DNA of 64,000 bases. Source: Alistipes sp. (GTDB lineage Bacteria > Bacteroidota > Bacteroidia > Bacteroidales > Rikenellaceae). Positions 25,457-32,751 of this stretch are shown piece by piece. The translations under genes and the position numbers were made by a program. The DNA lies in the NCBI GenBank assembly GCA_017646625.1, contig JAGCMF010000032.1, positions 1 through 64,000 on the forward strand. Direction: 5' to 3'. The notes beneath the pieces were generated by a model. That model saw only the letters and a list, made by a program, of their open reading frames with translations. It had not been told where the DNA came from and made no database searches. Each line of letters begins with the position of its first letter. Position 1 is the first letter of the stretch.

Positions 25457-27214
25457 ATGTACAGAACGCATAATTGCGGTGAACTCCGCATCGAAAATGT
25501 AGGCGATGTTGTTACTCTCGCGGGCTGGGTGCAGAAGGTACGTAACCTCGGCGCCATGGCATTTATTGACCTCCGCGACCGCTACGGCATCACACAGATT
25601 ACTGTCGAGGAGCACTCGGCAGATGCAGTAAAAGCTATCGCCCAGGAGGTGGGTCGTGAGTATGTATTGCAGGTGACAGGTAAGGTTATCGAACGTTCAT
25701 CAAAGAACTCAAAGATTGCCACCGGCGACATCGAGATATCGGCGACAGAGCTCAAGATTCTTAACCGTGCCGTGACACCTCCATTCACCATCGAGGAGGA
25801 GTCGGATGGTGGTGACGACCTTCGCATGAAGTATCGCTACCTCGACCTTCGCCGCCCACCACTACAGCGCGCAATGATTCTCCGCCACCGCATGGCACAG
25901 GCGGTACGTCAGTTCCTCGACAAGGAGGGCTTCCTCGAGATCGAGACCCCATACCTTATCAAGTCAACACCCGAGGGTGCACGCGACTTCATCGTACCCT
26001 CACGAATGAACCCTAACCAGTTCTATGCCCTGCCACAGTCACCACAGACACTCAAGCAGCTCCTCATGGTTGCCGGCTACGACCGCTACTTCCAGATTGT
26101 ACGTTGCTTCCGCGATGAGGACCTCCGCGCTGACCGCCAGCCAGAGTTTACACAGATAGACTGCGAGATGTCGTTCGTAGAGCAGGAGGACGTACTCGAA
26201 ATCTTCGAACGCTGGGCACGCTACATGTTCAAGGAGGTTATGGACGTAGAGTTTGCGGAGCCATTCCGCCGTATGCCATGGATAGAGGCGATGGAGAAGT
26301 ATGGCTCTGACAAGCCAGACTTGCGCTTCGGCATGACATTTAGCGACATCACAGACCTTGCTCATGGTCACAACTTTGTGGTATTCGACTCTGCAGAGTA
26401 TGTCGTAGGCTTCGCTGCCGAGGGCTGCGCATCATACACACGTAAGCAGATTGACGAGCTCACAGAGTTTGTTAAGCGCCCACAGGTAGGTGCCAAGGGT
26501 TTAGTGTGGATACGCGTGGATGCCGAGGGTGGCGTAAAGTCATCTATCGACAAGTTCTTCACTCCAGAGGAGGTAAAGGCAATTGCCGACCGCACAGGAG
26601 CAAAGGCTGGCGACATGGTATTCATCCTCTGCGGCGAGAAGTTCAAGACCCTCACACAGCTCTGTACACTCCGCCTTGAGGTGGCAGAACGTCTCGGACT
26701 ACGTGACCCAAAGAAGTTCGCACCACTATGGGTTGTAGACTTCCCTATGTTCGAGTGGGACGAGGAGACACAGCGCTTCTACGCTATGCACCACCCATTC
26801 ACATCACCAAAGCCCGAGGATGCGAAGTACTTCGACACTGGCGAGCTTGGCAAGATGCGTGCTAACGCCTACGACTTCGTATGTAACGGCACCGAGATTG
26901 GTGGCGGCTCAATACGTATCCATGACGCGGAGCTCCAGGCAAAGGTGTTCGACGCCCTCGGCTTCACGGCAGAGGCAGCAGAGGAGCAGTTCGGCTTCTT
27001 GATGAACGCCTTCAAGTTCGGCGCACCTCCTCATGGTGGCCTCGCCTTCGGCTTCGACCGCCTATGCTCACTCTTCGGTGGCTCGGACTCTATACGCGAC
27101 TACATCGCCTTCCCAAAGAACAATGCAGGTCGCGATGTTATGCTCGATGGTCCATCGCCCGTAGCACAGGCACAGCTCGACGAGCTATACCTATCGCTTG
27201 TTAAGCCCGAGTAA
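25457..27214 (+). CDS. aspS: Aspartyl-tRNA synthetase
   Basis: A class II synthetase of 585 aa, the normal size for the bacterial type. An N-terminal OB-fold anticodon domain ([34 protein letters not shown]) is followed by catalytic motif 2 ([23 protein letters not shown]) and motif 3 ([15 protein letters not shown]), with the GAD insertion domain between. It makes Asp-tRNA-Asp in the cytoplasm. Whether it is discriminating or also charges tRNA-Asn cannot be read with confidence by eye. Confidence 0.97.
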   Translation: MYRTHNCGELRIENVGDVVTLAGWVQKVRNLGAMAFIDLRDRYGITQITVEEHSADAVKAIAQEVGREYVLQVTGKVIERSSKNSKIATGDIEISATELKILNRAVTPPFTIEEESDGGDDLRMKYRYLDLRRPPLQRAMILRHRMAQAVRQFLDKEGFLEIETPYLIKSTPEGARDFIVPSRMNPNQFYALPQSPQTLKQLLMVAGYDRYFQIVRCFRDEDLRADRQPEFTQIDCEMSFVEQEDVLEIFERWARYMFKEVMDVEFAEPFRRMPWIEAMEKYGSDKPDLRFGMTFSDITDLAHGHNFVVFDSAEYVVGFAAEGCASYTRKQIDELTEFVKRPQVGAKGLVWIRVDAEGGVKSSIDKFFTPEEVKAIADRTGAKAGDMVFILCGEKFKTLTQLCTLRLEVAERLGLRDPKKFAPLWVVDFPMFEWDEETQRFYAMHHPFTSPKPEDAKYFDTGELGKMRANAYDFVCNGTEIGGGSIRIHDAELQAKVFDALGFTAEAAEEQFGFLMNAFKFGAPPHGGLAFGFDRLCSLFGGSDSIRDYIAFPKNNAGRDVMLDGPSPVAQAQLDELYLSLVKPE

Positions 27215-27236
27215 CAACCCTCGCAACATAATAATA

Positions 27237-27263
27237 GTGGGGATATCCAATGGACATCCCCAC
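27237..27263. terminator. Shared terminator between aspS and the GIN-domain gene
   Basis: GTGGGGATATCC (27237-27248) pairs with GGACATCCCCAC (27252-27263) around a 3-base loop, between two convergent genes; a T-rich run follows on the plus strand. Confidence 0.85.
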
Positions 27264-27281
27264 TCTCTTTTACCATATCAT

Positions 27282-28031
27282 CTACTCTACGTTTAGCTCC
27301 GATGTTCTAATGGTTGCATCACCCGTAGCTATAACACTCACATCATCAGCACTTCCCGAGTAGATTATAACACCACTACCCGTGCTACTGATATCTAACT
27401 TTTCACAAGCAACCTTTAGCGTTGTATTCTCAATGCCGGTTGATTGCTGTTCAACAACGCACGCCGTAGTAGTACCATTGACATATAACCATCCTGTATT
27501 TACCAACTCCAAATAATCAGTATTATACTGCTTAATACGGCATGTCATAGTTCCCGTATTGTAAATCTCAACCTCATGCGATGCCTCTATAGCCTCACCC
27601 AGAACACTCATTGTACGCGTATTAACGATAGTCAATATATTGGCAAACTTGCTATCTTCAACCACAAGATCCATATCCGAAGTGTTCAAAACGCTATCAA
27701 TGTGTGAAGATGACACGCGCACTCGAACAGGATTTCCGTCTGCAAGAGGTGCCAACTGCTCACGTGTAACAGTATCATCCTTACGGTCGAGGTACAATAT
27801 ATTACCCTCAACATAGATATTTACATACCCCTCCACAGCCGCAGGATACTCCACATCTATCTCACCGCTATCTCCAGCCACAAGTGTCACAACAGCAGGT
27901 ATCTCCGATTGCACCTCCTTGAGTCCTTGGCAACTCAAATCTATATGTTTTGTCATCTCTTGAGCCTCAGCGACACACAAAGACGAGATAAGCATTACTG
28001 CTAACATTACTACTCTTCTCATAATCCACAT
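27282..28031 (-). CDS. GIN-domain (DUF2807-like) exported protein
   Basis: A 249-aa protein with signal peptide (VVMLAVMLISSLCVAEAQ) and a beta-helical GIN-type domain with short repeated strands (VLNTSDMDLVVEDSK, ISSTGSGVIIYSGSADDVSVIATGDATIRTS in pieces). Such proteins often end ECF sigma/anti-sigma operons in Bacteroidetes; their function is unknown. It is the fourth gene after the sigma factor, 15 bases from the preceding gene. An alternative start is at 28022 (MRRVV). Confidence 0.75.
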   Translation of the reverse strand: MWIMRRVVMLAVMLISSLCVAEAQEMTKHIDLSCQGLKEVQSEIPAVVTLVAGDSGEIDVEYPAAVEGYVNIYVEGNILYLDRKDDTVTREQLAPLADGNPVRVRVSSSHIDSVLNTSDMDLVVEDSKFANILTIVNTRTMSVLGEAIEASHEVEIYNTGTMTCRIKQYNTDYLELVNTGWLYVNGTTTACVVEQQSTGIENTTLKVACEKLDISSTGSGVIIYSGSADDVSVIATGDATIRTSELNVE

Positions 28032-28046
28032 TTTCTACATTAAATA

Positions 28047-28436
28047 CTACTTCTCTTCACTATATATTGTCTGCGCATATACCGACAACATAGAACCTCC
28101 AATGGTCAGATGGTAAATTCGCTTTGGGTTTGTACACACCACCGAGACGGTGTATATACTACCATTACTCTCCTCCTCCCATGCATCGGCGTTCTCGCGT
28201 GCCGCGATAAATGCTGCCTTAAATTCACGCGCAAGCTCCTTATCGTCAATAGCCGACAACTCCTTGATGCGCTTCACTATCTCCCCCGTTGTGGGATCAC
28301 GTTTAACGCCCATGCGGAATGTCACACTATTACGACTTGATATATCGCGACTAAGTAGTGCCTCTATCTGCTCTTGAGCGCTACACTCAACTATAGCGCC
28401 TATGAGCAACATCGAAATAATAATAAACCTCCTCAT
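28047..28436 (-). CDS. Small exported protein of the sigma-factor operon, function unknown
   Basis: I start at MRRFIIISMLLIGAIVECSAQ (28436), which gives a clean signal peptide and a 129-aa product; a longer frame reaches 28499 but would overlap the gene upstream. The mature part is alpha/beta and lacks recognised motifs. Its position between the anti-sigma-like gene and the GIN-domain gene suggests it belongs to the same regulatory or envelope response. Confidence 0.65.
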   Translation of the reverse strand: MRRFIIISMLLIGAIVECSAQEQIEALLSRDISSRNSVTFRMGVKRDPTTGEIVKRIKELSAIDDKELAREFKAAFIAARENADAWEEESNGSIYTVSVVCTNPKRIYHLTIGGSMLSVYAQTIYSEEK

Positions 28437-28483
28437 ATCAACATTTTTAATTATTATAAACAAACAGTACTGCCAATCTCTCT

Positions 28484-28951
28484 CTACATATCTACCCATG
28501 CAAGAAGCCTATCCGCTTTACGTTCCATCTCCTCAGCGCGCTTCATCATCTCCTCGATATCACGTTCAATGTAGGCCATATCGCTACACACAACACCATA
28601 CTCCACAATATAGCTACCTTCGTAGATATGCATAGGCTCTTCCACACTCTCCATCACTGGCCATAATACCCATAGTAGTGCAGCGCTCGCAACTACAGCA
28701 GTACCCACAATCCACCTATTGAGTCTTACTGACCTACGTAGCACCTGAGCATCATCACCACTCTTTCTCACCGATACACCCTGCTCAGGCATGCCATCTG
28801 CGTACCAAGCAAACATAGCCTTTAACTCCTTCCACTTCTCTGGAACATCCGCAGTAGCAAACCACTCATATAGCTCCTTCTCCTCGGCATTTGTGGTGCG
28901 TCCATCGAGAAATCTCTCAACGAGGGACTCTATATGTTGTAATTTATCCAT
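28484..28951 (-). CDS. Anti-sigma-factor-like membrane protein
   Basis: A 155-aa protein starting MDKLQHIESLVERFLDG, with an N-terminal helical cytosolic part (YEWFATADVPEKWKELKAMFAWYADG), one membrane helix (WIVGTAVVASAALLWVLWPV) and a short periplasmic part ending in a charged coiled coil (IEEMMKRAEEMERKADRLL). This layout and its position directly after an ECF sigma gene, overlapping it by 8 bases, fit an anti-sigma factor. The ORF could start earlier, but that would reach into the sigma gene. Confidence 0.75.
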   Translation of the reverse strand: MDKLQHIESLVERFLDGRTTNAEEKELYEWFATADVPEKWKELKAMFAWYADGMPEQGVSVRKSGDDAQVLRRSVRLNRWIVGTAVVASAALLWVLWPVMESVEEPMHIYEGSYIVEYGVVCSDMAYIERDIEEMMKRAEEMERKADRLLAWVDM

Positions 28952-29426
28952 CCTTCCTGCCTTTAAATTGTTCAAGTATCGCACGGCGCGCACGACTTAA
29001 ATTCTGATATACTGCATCTGTACTCATCTGTATCACCGAGGCTATCTCCTCAACCTCCATCCCCTCGATATGCTTCATGCGTAACACCATTTGTTGCTTA
29101 TCGGGCAAGCCATCAATCAACGCTAAGATAACCCTCACACGGTCATCATCCATAACACCCCCATCGCTGACATCTACGTTTAGCGGCACAACCCTATGTC
29201 GTTGATGATTGCGCAGCACATTCAGCGATAGACGTTTTACCACCACCCGTGCCAACGCCTCGACAGAGTGATAAGTATCGAGTTTATCACGCATGGCATA
29301 GAGCTTAAGTAGCGCCTCTTGCACCACATCCTCTGCCATGTCGTCATCGCCAAGGTAGCCACGCGCCACACTGACAAGCATCCTACGACACCTACAGACA
29401 AATATTTCGAACTCCTTATCTACCAT
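28944..29426 (-). CDS. ECF-type RNA polymerase sigma factor
   Basis: A 160-aa sigma-70-family protein with region 2 (YLGDDDMAEDVVQEALLKLYAMRDKLDTY) and region 4 (LPDKQQMVLRMKHIEGMEVEEIASVIQMSTDAVYQNLSRARRAI, read in parts). It lacks regions 1 and 3, as ECF factors do. The first gene of a four-gene operon with an anti-sigma-like protein, a small exported protein and a GIN-domain protein. In related systems the set responds to envelope state; the signal here is unknown. Confidence 0.9.
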   Translation of the reverse strand: MVDKEFEIFVCRCRRMLVSVARGYLGDDDMAEDVVQEALLKLYAMRDKLDTYHSVEALARVVVKRLSLNVLRNHQRHRVVPLNVDVSDGGVMDDDRVRVILALIDGLPDKQQMVLRMKHIEGMEVEEIASVIQMSTDAVYQNLSRARRAILEQFKGRKDG

Positions 29427-29529
29427 CTTTCTGTTTCACTTCTGCCTTTATGACACCAAATATCGCAATTTCTGACATCAACAACAATAATTTTTCGGTA
29501 TTTCCATGCCTATACCTATATCAATAGTA

Positions 29530-29553
29530 AGGGCCACCCCACTGGGTAGCCCT
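29530..29553 (-). terminator. Terminator of the lspA-xerC-hpf operon
   Basis: AGGGCCACCC (29530-29539) pairs with GGGTAGCCCT (29544-29553) with one wobble position, 33 bases past the hpf stop codon. Confidence 0.6.
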
Positions 29554-29585
29554 CCTTTGTTTGAGTTTTAAGGTCACATTAAGCG

Positions 29586-29885
29586 TTACTTCTCGAATTT
29601 GGCCTTTGCCTTCTCCAACTGACGCTTAATTATATCCATTGAATTGTCTATCGCCTCCTCGAAGGTGAATGCTCGTTCCTCAACGCGGATATCGCCACCA
29701 GGAACATGAAGCGAGATCACCACTACTTTGTTGCCCTTTTCAGAGTCGGGATCGAGGCGCAAGACTACCTCAACGTCACCAGCTCTATCATCGACAAAGC
29801 GATCCAATCTATCCATCTTCTTCTGAATGAACTCAAGCAGCTGCTTGCCTGCATCGAATTTTACTGACTGAATCTGTACGTTCAT
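29586..29885 (-). CDS. hpf: Ribosome hibernation-promoting factor, short form
   Basis: A 99-aa HPF/RaiA-family protein that binds the 30S decoding region in stationary phase and blocks translation. It has the family's beta-alpha fold, with MNVQIQSVKFDAGKQLLEFI at the start and ERAFTFEEAIDNSMDIIKRQLEKAK at the end. It lacks the C-terminal dimerisation domain of long HPF. The last gene of the likely lspA-xerC-hpf operon, 71 bases after xerC. Confidence 0.9.
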   Translation of the reverse strand: MNVQIQSVKFDAGKQLLEFIQKKMDRLDRFVDDRAGDVEVVLRLDPDSEKGNKVVVISLHVPGGDIRVEERAFTFEEAIDNSMDIIKRQLEKAKAKFEK

Positions 29886-29956
29886 AGGTCATAAAGTATT
29901 AAGTTTATATATAGTGTCGGATGCTCGCATGGCACCCAACTGTCCGTCTACATCGG

Positions 29957-30877
29957 CTACTCACGTTCGCGAGGATGTGCCGAAGCATATACATCCTTAA
30001 GTCGTTCTATATCCAGATGCGTATATACCTGCGTGGCCTTGAGGGATGCATGCCCCAAAAGTTCCTGTATCTCGCGCAGATCTGCACCCTCATTAAGGAG
30101 GTGTGTAGCAAACGTATGTCGCAAGACATGTGGCGAGGTCCTACCCTGAACGCCAACTCCCTTAAGCTTCCTGTCGACAATACGTTGCACCGTGCGACGA
30201 CTTATACGTACGCCTTTGTTGGATAAAATTAGTGCTTTTTTTTGACCTATGCAAATATTTTGCGAAGAATTTAGACTAAAATACTTTTTTAACAACTGAC
30301 CCAACGATTTGAGTAATGGTTGCACTCTCTCCTTACGCCCCTTACCCATAACACGTATCGTGGAGTAGTCCGCAGCCACATCCTCGCAGTTGGCATCCAC
30401 GAGCTCCGAGAGACGCAACCCTGCAGTGTAGATGAGGAGCACGATGAGAGCATCTCTGACACGCACAAACTCATATGACGCTATATCCTCCCTCAACTCC
30501 TCGATAACATTCTCCATGCGTGTGTCGGGAACAAAGATAGGCAGGCGGCGTGGCAGCTTATACTGACGTATGCCACGCACAACATCCTTCTCAACGTATT
30601 TATGTTTGAGCAGCCAGCGCCACAGCCCACGCACTGATGCCACAGCCCTGTTCACAGACGAGGCCTTGAGGCCACATTCATCAAAGAGGTGAATGACCCA
30701 ATCCTCGACATCATGGCGTGTTATGCGCTGCGCGTCAAAGCTATCGCGCGACATACCGCACCACGCAACAAACCTATCGATGTCACGTGAGTAGTTAAGG
30801 ATGGTATGTGGCGAGTAGCGCCTCTCACTACGTAGCCACTCCAAGAAGTCATCTACCCTATTCATCGCCCTCAACAT
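29957..30877 (-). CDS. xerC: Tyrosine recombinase, XerC type
   Basis: A 306-aa site-specific recombinase. An N-terminal SAM-like core-binding domain (FLEWLRSERRYSPHTILNYSRDIDRF) precedes the catalytic domain with Arg in YTAGLRLSELVD, Lys in VMGKGRKERVQP, HVLRHTFATHL, LGHASLKATQVYTH and the Tyr nucleophile in the last of these. Size and context (next to hpf, not in a phage) indicate chromosome-dimer resolution rather than an element integrase. Also the only tyrosine recombinase in the window, which is relevant to the tRNA-end duplications. Confidence 0.9.
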   Translation of the reverse strand: MLRAMNRVDDFLEWLRSERRYSPHTILNYSRDIDRFVAWCGMSRDSFDAQRITRHDVEDWVIHLFDECGLKASSVNRAVASVRGLWRWLLKHKYVEKDVVRGIRQYKLPRRLPIFVPDTRMENVIEELREDIASYEFVRVRDALIVLLIYTAGLRLSELVDANCEDVAADYSTIRVMGKGRKERVQPLLKSLGQLLKKYFSLNSSQNICIGQKKALILSNKGVRISRRTVQRIVDRKLKGVGVQGRTSPHVLRHTFATHLLNEGADLREIQELLGHASLKATQVYTHLDIERLKDVYASAHPRERE

Positions 30878-30900
30878 TAAACAGCAGATGGGTCGTTCGA

Positions 30901-31497
30901 CTACTTGAAGAACTTATACTGAAAGATGAGAAGATATACAACAGCAACAGAGATATATGCATCGGCGACATTGAAGACTGCGCCAAAGAAGTAACCATCA
31001 CCACCCACAAGGAAGTCGAGCCACGAGGGGCAACTCTCCCACTTAAATAGTGGCAAGTGTATCATATCCACAACCTTACCCATTAGGAATCCCGCATCCT
31101 GCGTGTCGAGCATAAAGCCGTAGAACATGCTATCTACCATATTACCAATGGCACCCGCAAGTATGAGTACAGCACCCACAAATACGCCCTTTGGAACCTC
31201 CGCACCCCTCTGTATCAAGCGGCGCAGGCCATAGATTATTAGGCCTATCATAGCTATGCGGAAGAGACTCAAGATGAGCTTACCCCAGTCCATGCCTCCA
31301 TCTGCCGAGCCGAGCTGCATGCCAAAGGCAAAGCCATTATTCTCGACATAGCAGAGGTTAAACCAACTGAAGACCTCAATCTTTTCACCCACCTCGAGGT
31401 TGAAGTGCACGAGCATCTTAACAACCTGATCTATAACAACAAGCAAGATGGTCCAGAAGGCAAGCTTATAGCCCATAGGTATATTTTTCAATCCCAT
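30901..31497 (-). CDS. lspA: Signal peptidase II (lipoprotein signal peptidase)
   Basis: An integral-membrane aspartyl protease that cleaves prolipoprotein signal peptides after lipidation. It has four membrane helices; the catalytic aspartates are in GAIGNMVDSMFYG and FNVADAYISVAV. I start at MGLKNIPMGYK (198 aa). The longer frame to 31575 would begin upstream of a good promoter at 31576-31548, so it is unlikely. Followed 23 bases later by xerC. It is needed for the many lipoproteins encoded in this window. Confidence 0.92.
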   Translation of the reverse strand: MGLKNIPMGYKLAFWTILLVVIDQVVKMLVHFNLEVGEKIEVFSWFNLCYVENNGFAFGMQLGSADGGMDWGKLILSLFRIAMIGLIIYGLRRLIQRGAEVPKGVFVGAVLILAGAIGNMVDSMFYGFMLDTQDAGFLMGKVVDMIHLPLFKWESCPSWLDFLVGGDGYFFGAVFNVADAYISVAVVYLLIFQYKFFK

Positions 31498-31547
31498 AAT
31501 AGTCAATATTATATGTTTGGTTAGCACAAAGCATAACTTTGAGTATG

Positions 31548-31576
31548 CAAATATAACAAAATAAATTTTGTTCAAA
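31548..31576 (-). promoter_or_regulatory. Promoter of lspA-xerC-hpf
   Basis: The minus strand reads TTTG (31576-31573), a 17-base spacer, TATATTTG (31555-31548). It places the lspA transcript start near 31541 and supports the start codon at 31497. Confidence 0.6.
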
Positions 31577-31601
31577 TATACTCATTTTAAAAAAAATATA
31601 C

Positions 31602-31609
31602 TACTTTTG
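31602..31609 (+). promoter_or_regulatory. -7 box of tRNA-Leu
   Basis: TACTTTTG matches TAnnTTTG, 13 bases before the mature tRNA. No good TTTG element was found at the usual distance. Confidence 0.6.
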
Positions 31610-31622
31610 TACTCCGAACGAT

Positions 31623-31703
31623 GCCCAGGTGGCGAAATGGTAGACGCGCTCGTTTCAGGTGCGAGTGCTTAACGGCATGTAGGTTCGAGTCCTATCCTGG
31701 GCA
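31623..31703 (+). tRNA. tRNA-Leu (anticodon CAG)
   Basis: Class II tRNA of 81 nt. The acceptor GCCCAGG pairs with CCTGGGC and the discriminator is A. The anticodon arm is CTCGT-TTCAGGT-GCGAG, giving CAG for CUG codons. The variable arm is around TGCTTAACGGCA, and the T arm contains GGTTCGAGTCC. CCA is not encoded. From the T loop onward, 72 bases are repeated identically at 31971-32042. Confidence 0.97.
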
Positions 31704-31704
31704 C

Positions 31705-31733
31705 AAGGCTGACAGAAATGTCAGCCTTTTTTT
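31705..31733 (+). terminator. Terminator of tRNA-Leu
   Basis: AAGGCTGACA-GAAA-TGTCAGCCTT followed by a T tract: a perfect 10-bp stem with a GNRA-type loop. An identical copy is present at 31990-32018 as part of the 72-base duplication. Confidence 0.95.
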
Positions 31734-31970
31734 GTTGTGTAGCATACGGATGCGTCTGATAACAGACTTATGGTGGTATTTCAGTGTGCCAATATAAGTA
31801 AACTATACAGCTCACTGAAATACCACCACTTGCTAGGCAAGTCATCCGTATGAAATACACACAAACAGTAGCACTGCTCACGTAAGGGTAGGTTGCGCGA
31901 ATAATAATATTGTTAAATACTCGACCTTCGGTCTGCGTTTTTAAGGTATTCGCGCTTCAACTTCGTTGTC
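31734..31970 (+). repeat. tRNA-Leu-associated cassette
   Basis: Past the terminator are nested inverted repeats: CATACGGATG (from 31744) with CATCCGTATG (from 31843), and GGTGGTATTTCAGTG (from 31771) with its complement around 31813-31827. Then a module with stem GCGCGAATA/TATTCGCGC (31895-31903, 31947-31955), an inner hairpin GACC-TTC-GGTC (31923-31933) and a hairpin CAAC-TTC-GTTG (31958-31968). It ends in the duplicated tRNA 3' end. The order of parts is the same as in the tRNA-Ser cassette. No protein is encoded. Confidence 0.8.
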
Positions 31971-32042
31971 CGAGTCCTATCCTGGGCACAAGGCTGACAG
32001 AAATGTCAGCCTTTTTTTGTTGTGTAGCATACGGATGCGTCT
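31971..32042 (+). repeat. Second copy of the tRNA-Leu 3' end, terminator and flank
   Basis: 72 bases identical to 31686-31757: the last 18 bases of tRNA-Leu, its terminator and the first arm of the following inverted repeat. The copy then diverges. It cannot encode a tRNA, since the 5' part is absent. Confidence 0.95.
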
Positions 32043-32085
32043 TTATTTTTGTGTCAAATCCTGTAACACTTTTTTAGGACGACAC

Positions 32086-32272
32086 ATTTAGCGTAGTGAA
32101 TAGGCTTGGCAAACAGCTATAGCTGTGTTGCTTCAGGTACCTTGCACGATGCTTGCATCAGGGCATAGGTGCCTAAAGCAACATCTGCAGATCTGCAGAT
32201 GCCAAGCCACAACACAACAAAAAAAACGACCTTCAAAGAAGATCGTTTTAGTTGGGCTACCTGGATTCGAAC
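32086..32272 (-). repeat. Partial second unit of the tRNA-Gln cassette
   Basis: On the minus strand: the tRNA-Gln 3' end (32272-32252), its terminator, and the large inverted repeat, nearly identical (a few substitutions and small indels) to 32572-32388 in the first unit. The two copies are 300 bases apart. Beyond about 32086 similarity stops. It includes the 15-mer CTGATGCAAGCATCG (minus strand, 32161-32147). Confidence 0.9.
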
Positions 32273-32551
32273 GGCTTGCCGTAGAGCCGATACATAATAA
32301 AAAACAGCGCAGGCAAAGCCGAGCAATGAATCATTACCCTATCGGCTCAACCAAGATATAAGTGAGAATCAGGTAGAACAACTAAAAATTTAGCGTAGTG
32401 AATAGGCTTGGCAAACAGCTATAGCTGTGTTGCTTCAGGCACCTTGCACGATGCTTGCATCAAGGCATAGGTGCCTAAAGCAACATCTGCAGATATGCAG
32501 ATGCCAAGCCAACACAACAAAAAAACGACCTCCGAAAGAAGATCGTTTTAG
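32273..32551 (-). repeat. tRNA-Gln-associated cassette
   Basis: Read on the minus strand from the tRNA: a terminator stem (about 32549-32519), a large inverted repeat with outer arms GGCTTGGCA/TGCCAAGCC and inner GCACCT/AGGTGC arms (about 32511-32404), a linker, then the module. The module has stem GAGCCGATA/TATCGGCTC (32348-32340, 32292-32284), inner hairpin GGC-TTT-GCC (32320-32312) and hairpin ACGGC-AA-GCCGT (32282-32271), leading into the second tRNA 3' end. The region 32273-32348 is closely similar to the tRNA-Ser module on the other strand. Confidence 0.8.
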
Positions 32552-32622
32552 TTGGGCTACCTGGATTCGAACCAAGAATGACAGGACCAGAATCTGTAGT
32601 GTTACCATTACACCATAGCCCA
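32552..32622 (-). tRNA. tRNA-Gln (anticodon CUG)
   Basis: Minus strand, 71 nt. The acceptor TGGGCTA pairs with TAGCCCA and the discriminator is A. The D arm is GTGTAATGGTAACAC. The anticodon loop TTCTGGT sits within ACAGA/CCTGT, giving CTG. The T arm is in TTGGTTCGAATCCAGG. A U at position 1 of the acceptor is typical of tRNA-Gln. CCA is not encoded. Confidence 0.93.
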
Positions 32623-32641
32623 ATATTTTTGTTTGACGGTG

Positions 32642-32672
32642 CAAAAGTAGAACAATATTTTTGAATTACAAA
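32642..32672 (-). promoter_or_regulatory. Promoter of tRNA-Gln
   Basis: The minus strand reads TTTG (32672-32669), a 19-base spacer, TACTTTTG (32649-32642), 19 bases before the tRNA: an exact consensus. Confidence 0.8.
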
Positions 32673-32693
32673 GAAATTTGCAAAAAATTTTTA

Positions 32694-32701
32694 TACCTTT
32701 G
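32694..32701 (+). promoter_or_regulatory. -7 box of the nucleoside transporter gene
   Basis: TACCTTTG lies about 50 bases before the ATG at 32752. No TTTG was seen at the usual distance. Confidence 0.5.
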
Positions 32702-32751
32702 TTAAGATTTTTTGAAACACTAAATAGTAAACAGGATAAAACTCACTGATT

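Noticed and set aside
29957..30877. Tyrosine recombinase as integrase of a mobile element
   Set aside because: It sits in a conserved-type operon with lspA and hpf and has XerC features; nothing marks an element boundary here.
31744..31970. Integron attC site or CRISPR array as explanation of the hairpin cassettes
   Set aside because: No conserved core triplets of attC, no integron integrase, and no array of regular short repeats with spacers; the repeats are anchored on tRNA 3' ends instead.
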